From contig OY755241.1 of NCBI GenBank assembly GCA_963576725.1, positions 24,526,449 through 24,590,448 on the forward strand: a stretch of DNA of 64,000 nucleotides. The letters are read 5' to 3'. The translations under genes and the position numbers were made by a program. The notes under the pieces are model-generated. The model was not told where the DNA came from. It saw only the letters and a list, made by a program, of their open reading frames with translations, and searched no databases. Each line of letters opens with the position of its first letter. The stretch's first letter is position 1. This stretch comes from Azorinus chamasolen. Taxonomy: Eukaryota > Mollusca > Bivalvia > Cardiida > Solecurtidae. Of the stretch, positions 10,640 through 21,562 are shown one piece after another.

Positions 10640-13339
10640 ACGCATTAATTACTGTAATTGACAGTTGATGGAGTAAGCGTACAATAAATCCTTAAAAGTA
10701 CAAAATGAGTCATGCAGGAAACACCACATACAGAACAAACACTCGCCCGAACAGCAACACAAGGAAACAGCAAATGTACATAAGTAGAAAAAACAACAAG
10801 AGACGCACAAAGACAAAACAAACATACAATAGGAGGAAGATGGAAGTACCGCCTTGGAACGGTCAGTGACAAAAGTCACTGGGGGGTTAAACCGGTTTAT
10901 GGGCGCCCAACCTCACACTTATTCCATCCCCATCCTAAAAAACAAACAGTGTAAATAAACGTATCCCCTCTCCGACTAATCTACAACAACCGCGACAGCA
11001 AATACAGTGGTAAAGTGCATGTATAACGAAAACACATTTAAATGAACATACTGTATCCACCTATCGCTAGTGTACTCAATGATTGAGCTGCAAACGGAGT
11101 AACTGTAGAAAAGTAATAAAGGGTACGACAAAATGAAAAAGTACAGATATCCGACGTTCTCCTTCCATTTCTGGATTTAAGAGGTCGCCTTCATAGAGTA
11201 CTAAACCTTTCTTGTCGGCGTACATGCAAAGAGGCCAGCGTGATTGCCAACTGTAAAAGGGTTCACAACCAAACATGCAGTATGTTGTAGTACTGCAGGA
11301 TCATATCCCTTTTTAATGAATTGTTTTATACATTTGATGAACAAAGTGAGAAAATGGGTATGTCCAATAATTTTACGAAGTTTGTAAATCACATCACCAT
11401 AAAATTCAGGATGTGAAATACCGTGTCGCAGAAGCACCTTGAGATTACATTTGTACTTGCCAATAAGCGAGAGATTTCGATAGTAAAATTTAGAGAAAGT
11501 TTTTCTTAGTTTATGGTATCTATATCCTTGCTTAAGCAGTTTTTCAGTTAAAATGAGATTTCGACTGTTAAAATCGTCAATAGATGAACAAGCTCTAGCA
11601 AAACGAATAAGTTGAGATATATAAACCCCGTAAGATGGAGCACGGGGAACATCCCCGTCAAGATGAGGAAAATTTACATTAAAATCAAAATCATCTTTTG
11701 TCATATATTTTAGAAGAAATCATTCCATTATTAATTTTAAGGTCTAGATCAAGAAAAGCTGCATAATTGTCGGACGGGTTAGCTTTATTCAATTTGAGTT
11801 CTTTAGGATAAATTGTAGGAATCAGAGCATCGAAGAAAGGGTTATCTAAGTTAAAAATATCATCCAAATATCGACAAGTTTCATTGAAGGCTTTCATAAC
11901 ATCTTGTGATTGAGGATTCAAACGCAACATGAAATCTCTCTCATAGCAAATCTGCGACAAGTGGTGCACAATTCGTACCCATAGGAATACCAATTACCTG
12001 ACGGTATATAGCATTCCCATAACGTACAAATATGTTATCCAAAAGAAAGGTTAGTGCTTCGCAAACTTCTGAGCAAGTCCAATTGGTGTAATATTTCATT
12101 TGCTCGTCAGTAAAGAAAGCTTTTTCAGCATTACATGCCAAGAATGATGTTTTTTCTCGGGCAAATACTTTCTGGATCAAGTTAGTAAGCTTATCCTTAA
12201 TTAAAATATGAGGAAGAGTTGTGTACAGAGTAGAAAAATCGTACGTGCTTACAGTGGATGCAAGATACCTTTTGTTCTTAAGTTTGTTTAAGACTTCTGA
12301 AGAGTTCTTAATAGACCAGAAGAGATTTATTCCAGAATTTTAATAAGTCTTATCACAGTAGAATTTTACATGTTCCTTTACCTTCGTTAAACAAGAAGTC
12401 AAAAGTATAGACATCATTCATCGGCGCTATATGACCTATTCAGTGTCACAGTGCCGTAAAACCCAACTCACTGACTCACTCGTTAAACAAGAAGTCAAAA
12501 GTATAGACAATTTAGTAGTTGTACATGAACTAGAATTTGCAATGAAACGCGCTTTATATGGTTTTTTATGTAGTTTTGGTAACCAATACATTGTAGGAAG
12601 TTTATGTTGTGTAATTTTAATATCGGTTCCAAATTGTTCACACTTTTTGACATGGTCTGAAATGATGGTCTTTTCGTCAGTGGTAACTGAAATGTATGAC
12701 TTTGTATTAATAATTTCTTGCTTCAAGACATCGATATAATGTAATCGTCAAATAATAATCACATTATTCGATGCCTTATCAGCAGGAACAAAAACGTATT
12801 TTGAATGGAAATCCTGTAAACCCTTTTTAAGATGTCTAAAAGAAGTTCTAGGTTTAGGTGGAAGAAGGTGTTTATTAGAGCTGTAAAAGGACATGCGTTT
12901 ATCAATTATATCAAAAATTAGTTTTTTTCCAACAAGAAAGAGCATTAGACTCAACATGTTCTCTTCGACACCATTTAATACTAAAATTTTGTAAGGCCTC
13001 CGCAATCTGAACTCGACAAGAGTTAAAATCTATCAAGGATGGTATTCTATATTTGGGACCTTTATTCAAAAGTGATCGTAGACGTGTATCTTTAATTATC
13101 TCAGATTTACCAGTAATCATATGACCAGCCGGAGAATAGCAAAATTTTGAGGTGGCGCAATCTCAATTATCAGGAATATTATCATTAATATTAAGGTCAG
13201 CCACAATTTTATTGTAGTTGAAAATTGTATTTCTGATGGGTTTGTTATATTTGTAGCAGATGATAGATGGTTCTGTATTTTTAAAGTATTTAGGAATAGT
13301 GTCAATTACATTTTTGTCTCTAAAAATACTTCGGAGGTC
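10640..13339 (-). mobile_element. Penelope-like element, long copy with RT, frameshifted
   Basis: On the minus strand the frames follow the order of Penelope-type proteins: an N-terminal region (13305-12750), the fingers block TMYWLPKLHKKPYKARFI (12726-12436), FARE-K...FLLDNIFVRYG and IGIPMGTNCAPLVADLL (12180-11941), the catalytic CRYLDDIFNLDNPFFD (11993-11691), and the C-terminal RYHKLRKTFSKFYYRN region (11704-11201). Pieces lie in different frames, so the copy is dead. I see no GIY-YIG endonuclease. The 3' part (10645-10935) carries the hairpin AGTGACTTTTGTCACT and the AAACCGGTTT palindrome. It abuts Gypsy protease sequence at 13338, and a 66-bp LINE tail has inserted at 12414. Confidence 0.8.
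12414..12479 (+). mobile_element. 66-bp LINE 3'-tail insertion with 30-bp target duplication
   Basis: The insert runs from TCATTCATCGGCGCTATATG to GCCGTAAAACCCAACTCACT plus a short ACTC tail. It is flanked by exact 30-bp direct repeats (12384-12413 and 12480-12509, beginning TCGTTAAACAAGAAGTC) that belong to the Penelope element. The same 3' terminus, longer, is seen at 17646-17856, 18045-18110 and 52477-52689. This is an extreme 5' truncation by target-primed reverse transcription. Confidence 0.85.
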
Positions 13340-13830
13340 AAACTAAGAAATCTTCTCCTATAATAACATTCCTGTTCATATTTTCTACCACGAAAAACTT
13401 GCGAGTAAGCTTTAACCCTTTCATTTCAAATTGCAACTTTACCGTACCTTTAACACTCAAATTTCCACCTTCTACTGATTCTAAATGAGCACTGGTCTTT
13501 TCTGATTTTGGTCTGTCTGATAAAGATTGATCAAATTTCCAACTAATTAAACTTGTGCAAGCGCCAGTGTCAATGAGACTTCTTATCTTTTGTTTCTGAA
13601 TTTTAATTAAACAAGAATTAGGGTTTCCTGTAAGATTTATGGTATACTTATTGTTAGGGACCTTATTATAAGCTGATGCGTCGGCTTCTTTACGCACCAG
13701 CCTATTTAGTTTTTTTGACAATTTCTTTGTGTATGATTTAAACCACCACACTTCCAACATCTCAACACCTTTTGATTATCGTGCTGTCTGTCTGCGATTA
13801 TCATGTTTATGGTAGTCACGCCTATGTCTA
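13338..13830 (-). pseudogene. Gypsy-type LTR element: gag zinc knuckle and protease
   Basis: Minus strand. A zinc knuckle CWKCGGLNHTQRNC (CX2CX4HX4C, about 13762-13720) ends at a TAA (13706-13708). The protease lies in the -1 frame: SLIDTGACTSLIS supplies the D-T-G active site and NVIIGEDFLV the second conserved loop, ending at 13338. The gag/pol overlap contains A AAA AAC (13709-13715) just before the gag stop, a classical -1 slippery heptamer in the correct frame. The RT, RNase H and integrase that should follow are missing because the Penelope-like element starts at 13339. The gag at 18115-19243 on the same strand is plausibly its upstream half, separated by LINE insertions. Confidence 0.75.
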
Positions 13831-13887
13831 TACGACCTATTGCGCATATGGTCTAGCTCCATTGGTTCGGCCATTCGGTAGCTGTCG

Positions 13888-14118
13888 CATCGGACACTCT
13901 CATATTACTCATTCCTATTTACTAAAGCGCGAAATTCAACCAGAATGTGTCATCTGTCAAGCCATACACAGTAAAACATTTTTTTATTGAATGTATTGAC
14001 CTTTCTATAATAAGACGTAAATACTTTTCTGTTGATTCTTTGCATCAGTTATTTAATACAGTTCCCTACGAGAATATAATTTCGTTTTTGAAAGAGACTG
14101 GTCTTTTTACCTCCTAAA
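13888..14118 (+). pseudogene. LINE ORF2 C-terminal fragment
   Basis: The frame reads GHSHITHSYLLKREIQPECV and continues with an ECIDLSIIRRKYF block to a TAA. It is clearly homologous to, but diverged from, the C-terminus of the two RT/RNase H LINE copies in this window (GHSFLTHSFLLKGEVQPEC). It represents a separate, related LINE subfamily, lying against the 5' end of the next LINE copy at about 14101. Confidence 0.75.
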
Positions 14119-17100
14119 CCGTGGTATGGTGATGAATGTAAGGAGGCTATTAGAAAGCGTAAAGTAGCTCTTAGAAAATTTAAAGTCAGTCCTACTCAGG
14201 AAAATTTAAATCATTTTAGAGTATTTAGGGCTAAAGCTCGTCGTACTATCAAGGCTGTTAAATCACAGTCTTGGAAGAAATATGTTTCTAAATTAAATTG
14301 TCGTTCGTCAGTAAAGAAGGTATGGGATATGGTGCGTAAAATAAGTGGTAAAGGTAAATCCTCTTTTGGTCATTTAAATGCAGATGATAACAAAATAACA
14401 GATGTAAAAGATATAGCAAATTCCTTAGCTGATGCTTTTGCTAAAAACTCTTCATCAGCTAAGTCTACTCCTGAATTTAGACACATTAAAAAGAGTAAAG
14501 AAAAGGAAAAACTTAATTTTACCTCTCATAACACTGAAAGCTACAATTTACCTTTTACTGAGAGAGAATTGTTTGATTCTCTTAATAAATCGCACGATAC
14601 AGCTGTTGGACCTGATGACATTCATTATCAGTTTCTTAAGCACTTGCCCTCAAATTGTATGCATGTTCTTTTAGATATTTTTAACCATATATGGTCAAGT
14701 GGTAAATTGCCCAAGTTTTGGAAACAGGCAACAGTTATTCCTGTTCCAAAACCAGGGAAAGATAACACAGATCCAAATAATTATCGTCCCATAGCCTTGA
14801 CGAGCTGCGTATGTAAAACTTTAGAGCGCATGATTAACGCAAGACTTGTTTGGTATCTTGAATCCAACAACCTCATTACGGAGTATCAAAGTGGATTCAG
14901 GAGCCAAAGAAGTACAAATGATCATTTAGTTAGGTTGCAAACATTTATTCGCGAAGCTTTCATCAAGAAGGAGCACTTAGTTGCTGTCTTCTTTGATCTT
15001 GAGAAAGCTTACGATACAACTTGGAAGTATGGCATAATGAAAGACCTTCATGAATCAGGACTTAAAGGTCGACTTCCAGTTTTTATTGAAAACTTTTTAA
15101 ATGATAGGGAATTTCAAGTCCGCGTTGGAACTACTCTTTCTGATATGCAAAAACAGGAAATGGGTGTCCCACAAGGAAGTATTTTGTCAGTTACTCTATT
15201 TAATGTTAAAATTAATAATATTGTTCAATCTATTACTAATGACACGGATTGTTCATTGTATGTTGATGACTTTTTAATTTGTTACCGTTCTAAACACATG
15301 CGTACTGTTGAACGTCAACTTCAACAGTCCATTGATAAAGCTCAAAAATGGGCTACTGAAAACGGTTTTAAATTTTCCAAGTCTAAAACCAATTGTGTAC
15401 ATTTCTGTCAACTGAGAAAATTCCACAATGATCCGGAGTTACACTTGAATGGTGATCCCATTCCTGTTGTAGACCAGGCAAAATTTCTCGGGGTCAATTT
15501 TGACAAAAAACTTTCCTTTATACCTCATATGAAATATTTAAAGGCTAAATGCCAGAAAACTTTGAAATTGCTTCGCGTTCTTGCACATACCGAATGGGGT
15601 GCAGATCGCAATGTAATGCTCAAATTGTATAGAAGTTTAGTGAGGTCCAAACTGGATTATGGTAGTGTTGTATATGGCTCTGCAAGGAAATCATACTTGC
15701 AGATGCTTGATCCAATTCATCACCAAGGTTTACGTTTAGCATTGGGTGCCTTTAGGACATCCCCTGCTAAAAGTTTATATGTTGAGGCGAATGAACCATC
15801 ACTTTACTCGCGTCGTGAAAAACTATCCATGCAGTATACCTCTAAATTAGCTTCAAATCCATCAAATCCCGCTCATAAAAATGTTTTTAGACCTAAATAT
15901 CAACGTTTATTTGAATCTAAGGAAAAGGTAATTCCATCTTTCGGAATACGTATGAAAAACTGTTTTCAAAATAGTGATATAGATTTGTCCTTGGTTGAAA
16001 AGACTAAAGTGGAATCTATACCACCTTGGACTATTAAACCACCAAAAGTTATTTTTAGCTCCACTTTTTCAAAAAGTGGAGCTATTGTCATGACCCTCTC
16101 GTCGGCGTCGGCGTTGGTTAACCTTTTTGTTAAGGTCCTTTTCTCAGAAACCATCAAATATATTTGGATCATATTTGGTATGTATGTTTACTATCACAAG
16201 GGGAACCCATTTCACAAGGGTAGATAACCCTAAAATTAATATTGCCATAGTTATGCCCCTTTTTCGACTTAGAATTTACATTGTTGGTTAAGTTTTATGT
16301 TCAGGTCCATATCTCAGAAACTGTCCAAGACATTTGGTTCAAATTTGGTATGCATGGGGGACCCATTCCACAAGGGCAGGTAACCCTAAAATTAATTTTG
16401 CTATAGTTATCTGCCCTTTCTGACTTAGACTTCCAGTACACTATCCAGCACTAAAGAAAGTGGAACGCGCTGTCTGCGGACAGCTCTTGTTGAACTAACT
16501 AGGCATAAAAAGTCTGAAACAAGCTCGCTTGAATTCGGTTCTTTTTTAATTGAAATAATTTCAAGATTTGAAGATTATGAACAAGTTTATACTGATGGTT
16601 CAAAAGATGATGAGAGAGTCGCAGCTGCCTTTGTGGCTGATGACTCCGAGACAAAGTTTCGGCTTCCCGATAATGCCTCCATTTTTTCAGCAGAGATCAA
16701 AGCTATTGACTTAGCTCTTGATTATATTGCTGGAAAATCATATAGTAAACATATAATCTTTTCGGATTCTCTTTCTGTTTTACAATCTCTGAGTAAATGT
16801 TGTTCAAAAAATGTTCTTATTAAAAAACTTGTTTTAAAATACCATGAAATGTCTAATTCAAAAGATATAATATTTTGTTGGATACCTAGTCATTGTGGAA
16901 TACAGGGCAACGAGAGGGCGGACATTGCAGCGAAGTCTGCCCTTGAATCGCCTGAATCTGATATGAGAATACCGTATTCGGATTTCAAACCACAAATTAC
17001 TAGACATATTCTATATAAATGGCAGGAGTCTTGGAATGAGGAAATTCATAACAAGCTCCATGCTGTTAAACCTATTTTAGGTGAACATTTTTGTTCATGC

Positions 17101-17643
17101 TTGCCAATTTGGCGTGATGAGGTCGTATTGGCCAGAATAAGAATTGGACATTCTTTTTTAACTCATTCTTTTTTACTGAAAGGCGAAGTTCAACCTGAAT
17201 GTTTATTTTGTTTTGAGCCTTATACAATTCAGCACATTCTCATTGAATGTCCTGATTTAATCTTAATCAGAGATACGTTCTTTCAAGCAGGTTCCCTGAG
17301 GGAACTGTTTGAGCTGGTAGAAATACCAAAAATATTTGATTTTTTAAAAGCCATTAATATATATTCTAAAATTTAAAAGGTATATTTTTAGAATGTCGAT
17401 TATGTTTTGTCCTTATTTTATTTACAATCCTGTTGATCGGGACTGACATTTACATAATCTAGTGAGATTGTCTTTATTTGATTTCATCATATAGCTTTAT
17501 TTTCATTATTTATTCGGCTCTATATGACCATCAGTGTCGATGGGCCGTAAAACACCATTCATTCATTCATTACATTATTTATTCGGCTCTATATGACCAT
17601 CAGTGTCGATGGGCCGTAAAACACCATTCATTCATTCATTCAT
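14101..17643 (+). mobile_element. LINE with RT and RNase H (I/Nimb-like), copy 1, split by a HINE
   Basis: The frame is open from about 14101 (no genuine start; ATG at 14329 is internal) to 16056, and again from about 16491 to the TAA at 17374. Domains: pre-RT region PWYGDECKEAIRKRK, RT with VFFDLEKAYDTTW, GVPQGSILSVTLFN and the catalytic YVDDFLICY, thumb WGADRNVMLKLYRSLVRSKL, then RNase H with YTDGSK, SAEIKAIDLAL, FSDSLSVLQ and WIPSHCGIQGNERADIAAK, and a C-terminal CLFCFEPYTIQHILIEC finger. No endonuclease is present, so the copy is 5' truncated. A HINE sits at 16057-16489. The 3' UTR ends in GGGCCGTAAAACACC plus (CATT)n, and its last 70 bp are repeated once (about 17572-17642). Copy 2 at 42.9-45.5 kb is about 97% similar by eye. 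Confidence 0.85.
16057..16489 (+). mobile_element. Short HINE-like element, AGCTCCAC family, inside LINE copy 1
   Basis: The 433-bp insert starts after five T with AGCTCCACTTTTT, paired with AAAAAGTGGAGCT as a perfect hairpin, and ends with hairpin GCTGTCTGCGGACAGC followed by TCTTG|TT. Comparison with the uninterrupted LINE copy (44250 region) fixes both boundaries. The insert lies between T residues, with at most a TT duplication. Confidence 0.85.
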
Positions 17644-17645
17644 TT

Positions 17646-17856
17646 GGTCTTTATTCTAAAATATAAATATTTTTAACCAGTTCTATTATATTATTTCTGT
17701 ATTCCTTTCTACATTTTCATCTTCGTATATTTTAATGATTTACATACTCGTTGATCGAGATTTTTATTGTTTTTCATAGTTTCATCATAATTTTCGTCAT
17801 TGGCGTTATATGACCTATTTAGTGTCGCGGTGCCGTAAAACCCAACTCACTCACTC
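17646..17856 (+). mobile_element. Solo LINE 3' end, ACTC-tailed family
   Basis: Begins GGTCTTTATTCTAAAATATA, which encodes the last codons (GLYSKI and stop) of a LINE related to copies 1 and 2, then a 3' UTR ending GTGCCGTAAAACCCAACTCA plus ACTC repeats. The copy in the polymerase gene at 52477-52689 starts at virtually the same position. Confidence 0.75.
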
Positions 17857-17869
17857 TAGTCTATCAGGT

Positions 17870-18112
17870 CTGTCACAGGGGATGTTTTTGTTTATTTGAC
17901 AGAGATTATCCCCTCTGCCAAGAACTAAAAGGAAGGCAGGTCGGTGGTTTTGATCCCATGCACTGCTTTGCAGCGAATGAGATTAGCCGAAATCATCTTC
18001 CTGATATCACCCCTCATCATCATGTCATCTCATCATTCATCGGCGCTATATGACCTATTCAGTGTCGCAGTGCCGTAAAACCTAACTCACTCACTCACTC
18101 ACTCACTGTCAG
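17870..18112 (+). mobile_element. SINE-like or LINE-tail retroposon, ACTC-tailed
   Basis: The last 65 bp (18045-18112) are the same GGCGCTATATGACC ... GCCGTAAAAC plus (ACTC)n terminus as the solo LINE tails, but the upstream 170 bp differ. Within them GGTGGTTTTGATCCCATGC loosely resembles a pol III B box. A SINE that borrowed a LINE tail would fit; so would a diverged LINE 3' UTR. Confidence 0.45.
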
Positions 18113-18114
18113 TC

Positions 18115-19243
18115 TTTCTAACTGCACAGCGATATATTATTCTTTGCTCTCGGAGAGCAACTGTATAGCCTGATAAAAACTCTGAGGTTCTGACCTTTCT
18201 ACTTGAGCCCTGAGTTCTGGGTTAGACAGTCCGCTAAGGAAAATTGTCAATAATTGCGACTCTACTATTGCCTTTACATGTTTTCATTAGGGATGGAGAA
18301 TCGGACCAAAATCATAATCGATTATCGAATTGAATCGATCATTTATTATCGATTAAAAATTGATAATTAATCAAATACTTTCAGAGATTCTGTGCATGTA
18401 AAGCTTGATGTAACAAGCTAATACCTAACTAATAAGCTTTTGTGTCAACCAAACAGTATGCTGTGACCATTCATTAGAATCATCTCGAAGAGACGCTTTT
18501 AATGAATGGTCACAGAATACAACCTGGCAGAGGCTTATTATAAAGGTAAAATACTTCATACAGTTATATTCCCATTAAAACGCCTATGAAAATTACTGAT
18601 GCTGCTGTACAGAGTATACAGTCACTGAGTCAGTAATCGATTACAGCAAAATTACTATCGATAGTAAATCGAAAATACTTTTTCGATCAATCATCGATTA
18701 TAATCGATTATCGGAACAACACTAGTTTTCATCCTGTTGAGGATATGCTCTCTCTGCTAAACCTAACAACCTTTCTGCGTAAAATTGGACGTCTTCGTCC
18801 TTTTTCTGTTTAATATTGACTAGCAACTCAAATGCTTTGGGTTTATCTAAGAGGGGAGAGAATCTGGAGCAGAGGTTTTTCTTCAACGTTTGCCAACTAC
18901 GATCATCGACCTCTGAGTCTAGAAAACGCCTAATGTAGTCTGAGACAATTCCACTTGAGAATTGGTAGGCTAACATTAATCTCTTCTCATTTTGACATCT
19001 GTGTATGAAAAAATGTTTCTCTAGCTCTTTTAACCAAACTTCAAAATTTTTGGGGTTCCCATCAAAGTTTGAAATGTGGCTGTAGCTATGCTCTTGCATA
19101 CGCGTACAATCTTGCATATTATCTATTCTTTGTCCTAGTTTATTTGTGCATTCATCCATTGCCTGAGCGTTGCTATTATCTGACAATGCGTCAGTTAAAG
19201 TTTTAATTTCATTCTGTTCAGCCATTTCAAATAAGTTCAACAA
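18115..19243 (-). pseudogene. Gypsy gag, interrupted by a hAT MITE
   Basis: The minus-strand frame from the ATG near 19225-19243 (MAEQNEIKTL) reads a retrotransposon gag capsid region: HISNFDGNPKNFEVWLKELE, AYQFSSGIVSDYIRRFLDSE, WQTLKKNLCSRFSPL, QKKDEDVQFYAERLLGLAE. The frame enters a MITE at 18724 and stops at once. Gag-like coding resumes on the far side (18279-18150) with LSGLSNPELRAQVERS. A primer-binding site and LTR lie immediately upstream. Size and motifs fit a Gypsy/Mag or Steamer-like gag; the closest relative in the window is the second gag at 22309-22782. Confidence 0.75.
18288..18724. mobile_element. hAT-type MITE in gag
   Basis: The 437-bp insert has ends TAGGGATG / CAACACTA (short inverted termini TAGKGWTG) and exact 8-bp target duplications GTTTTCAT at 18280-18287 and 18725-18732. 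The interior is rich in ATCGATTA motifs and has a nested inverted repeat CTGTGACCATTCATT at about 18469-18515. No transposase. TSD length and termini are those of hAT elements. Confidence 0.9.
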
Positions 19244-19310
19244 AATAATAAATACCTTGACTTGTCTGTTTCTTTGCGTTGTGTTTTCTTCCGTGATAAA
19301 TTCCAGTGAC

Positions 19311-19331
19311 GAATCCTGGGCTGAGGCACCA
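19311..19331 (-). promoter_or_regulatory. tRNA primer-binding site of the Gypsy element
   Basis: On the minus strand TGGTGCCTCAGCCCAGGATT lies between the LTR and the gag start; it begins with TGG as needed for pairing with a tRNA 3' CCA. The second gag element has TGGTGCCGTTCGCAGGATC at 22842-22860 in the same place. Confidence 0.6.
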
Positions 19332-19343
19332 AATTAACACTTA

Positions 19344-20783
19344 TGTCACACTCTCAATGGATAAATATGATACGAGTAAAGTTTATTAAATAATTTTTAT
19401 ACAATTTCGGTTGAATTTCCTTCTATGAATGTCCTAAAATGGTTTTATGGTAAATAGCCAAAGTCTGCCTAATTATTGTGTTTCCTACGGAACTCTCACG
19501 AGCTCAATACCCTAACAAAGTCTGAAGCCAAGAACACTTCTCTATGCCAGTGCGCCGCTTTATGTCACACTCTCAATGGATAAATATGATACGAGTAAAG
19601 TTTATTAAATAATTTTTATACAATTTCGGTTGAATTTCCTTCTATGAATGTCCTAAAATGGTTTTATTAGGTTTGCCCGAGCCTGTTCTTTGCTTGAAGA
19701 TTTTAACAGACGTAATTTAGTTATAACTGATAAACTTCTTAAGCAAGGTTACAGATATCACAAACTTCGGAAAACCTTTTCTAAATTTTATTATCGAAAT
19801 TTACCTCTCATTAGTAAATATAATTGCAATCTACGGACGTTACTGCGACAAGGCATTTCTCAACCAGAATTTTATGGGGATGTTATCTACAAACTTAGGA
19901 AAATTCGGGGTCATATCCATTTTCATGATTTGTTTATAAAACGCATTAAAAAATTTAAAAAGAAAGGTTATGATCCTATTATATTGCAACACACTGCATG
20001 TTTGGTTATCGACCCTTTTACAGTCGGTAGCTACGCTTCCCTCTTTGCTTGCGCGATGACAGGCCGAGGGTAGTACTCTATGATGGTATACTCTTAAACT
20101 TGGATACAGGAGGAGCTTACCAGACTCATGTATTATTTTTTCCCTGTCGTGCCCTTAACGGCTTGCCTGCAGGTGCTCTGACTTCAGCAAAGTCATTGAG
20201 TACATATTTGACGGATTGTCACAGTTATTATGCTATGTTTTACATGTTGTCCTGTGTTCACCGTCGTCTATGTTGTGGGTAAGTCCAGCGGGGATACCTT
20301 TATTTACAATATTTGTAAAGCATGGGTGACTTTGAGAGAAGTGTGAGGTTAGGACGTCCGTAAACCGGTTTAAACCCCCAGTGGTGTTTTTGCTGCTGAC
20401 CGTGCCAAGGCGGTACTCTCTTTGTCACCCTTCCTTTTGTTTGCCTTGCGTCTTTGTGCTTGTGGTTTGTTCATGTTGTGGAACGTTTGTCCCTGTTTCT
20501 TGTGTGTCTTTTGGTGTTTTCTGTGTTCATTTCGTGTGTGTGCGTGTGCGTTTGGGTGTGTGGTTGTGTGTGTGTGTGTGTCATGCTGTCTATCGGTGTT
20601 TTGGTGGTGGTTGCGTCTTGCATGTGGCTTTGCCTGCTTGACTTTACTACTTTTCCATTTATGGTAAATAGCCAAAGTCTGCCTAATTATTGTGTTTCCT
20701 ACGGAACTCTCACGAGCTCAATACCCTAACAAAGTCTGAAGCCAAGAACACTTCTCTATGCCAGTGCGCCGCTTTTTATAACA
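19344..20783 (-). mobile_element. Tandem LTR pair of the Gypsy element, second copy split by a Penelope-like element
   Basis: A 219-bp unit starting TGTCACACTCTCAATGG is repeated head to tail: 19344-19562 and again from 19563. The second copy is interrupted at about 19664 and resumes at about 20656, ending ...TTTTTATAACA at 20783. Read on the minus strand the unit begins TGTTATAAAAAGC and ends GAGTGTGACA, the TG...CA form of an LTR. Two adjacent LTRs without internal sequence suggest recombination or circular integration. The exact LTR end next to the primer site is uncertain by about 10 bp. Confidence 0.6.
19664..20655 (+). mobile_element. Penelope-like element, 3' fragment nested in the LTR
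   Basis: Almost identical to 4616-5673 but in plus orientation. The frame at 19690-20073 (first codon TTG, so the true start is lost) gives the C-terminal RYHKLRKTFSKFYYRN and EFYGDVIYKLRKI blocks and ends in RG-stop. The 3' region has a TG-rich tract and ends ACTTTACTACTTTT. It is 5' truncated at the same place as the first copy, within about 60 bp. The junction with the LTR shares TTAT, so the target duplication is short or absent. Confidence 0.75.
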
Positions 20784-20827
20784 ACCCAAAAGTAAAGGCG
20801 GGTTCAAATTATGATATCATTTGCAAG

Positions 20828-20895
20828 CTCCCCGATAGGCTAAGAGTTGAGCTATGACTTGTCAATCAACAAGTTCAAACCCTGATCAGCACGTG
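20828..20895 (+). repeat. Possible tRNA-derived SINE head or tRNA pseudogene
   Basis: GATAGGCTAAGAGTTGAGC followed about 30 bases later by GTTCAAACCC resembles pol III A and B boxes at tRNA spacing. No complete cloverleaf or CCA end is evident. Low confidence. Confidence 0.3.
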
Positions 20896-21562
20896 CAGGA
20901 TGACAAGTACCCCCTTGATGTTTTAAAGAGCGCAATAACTTATAGCTGACTGCGTTTTAAGCATCTTCTCTTTGCTCATAAATGGGTCATCCAGTCAAGC
21001 AGTAGAGAGAGATGACCAGTGGCTATTTTAAGTGCACCTGTATCTGCTGCTGGAGCCAGTGTTAGTCAATTCTGTATAACCCTTTGCCTGTTCTATGTTT
21101 ATTATTAATTTGAATGCCTACTGCATATTCATGAACAAAATAGTTAAAATGAAGTATGGAAGGTGGAACATTGTAGCCATCATTTTTCAAATTTCACAAC
21201 CTACTGAATATTCATCTACAAAATAGTTATAATGAAATATAGTAGGTGGAACATTGTAGCCATTTTAGAAACTTAAGGAACAGATGTATCAAATTCCGTT
21301 AACAAACAGAGCAGGCCCTGATCAGATGGCTCCTTTAGGAGGCATCTGATCTGGGTCTACTCTGTTTTCAAATGTGTGAAAACACGTTTATATGAGGGAA
21401 GGGTTAATTAATAATAGTGATTGGCATTATGATATTATTATAACCTGCCCTGCAGTTCAGAAGAAAGGTAAATCATGTAAAGACTCCAGAATGCTAAATT
21501 AAAGATTTTAAATAAATTATGAAATATTTTTAACATGAAATTGTATTACTTGAAACTATTAA

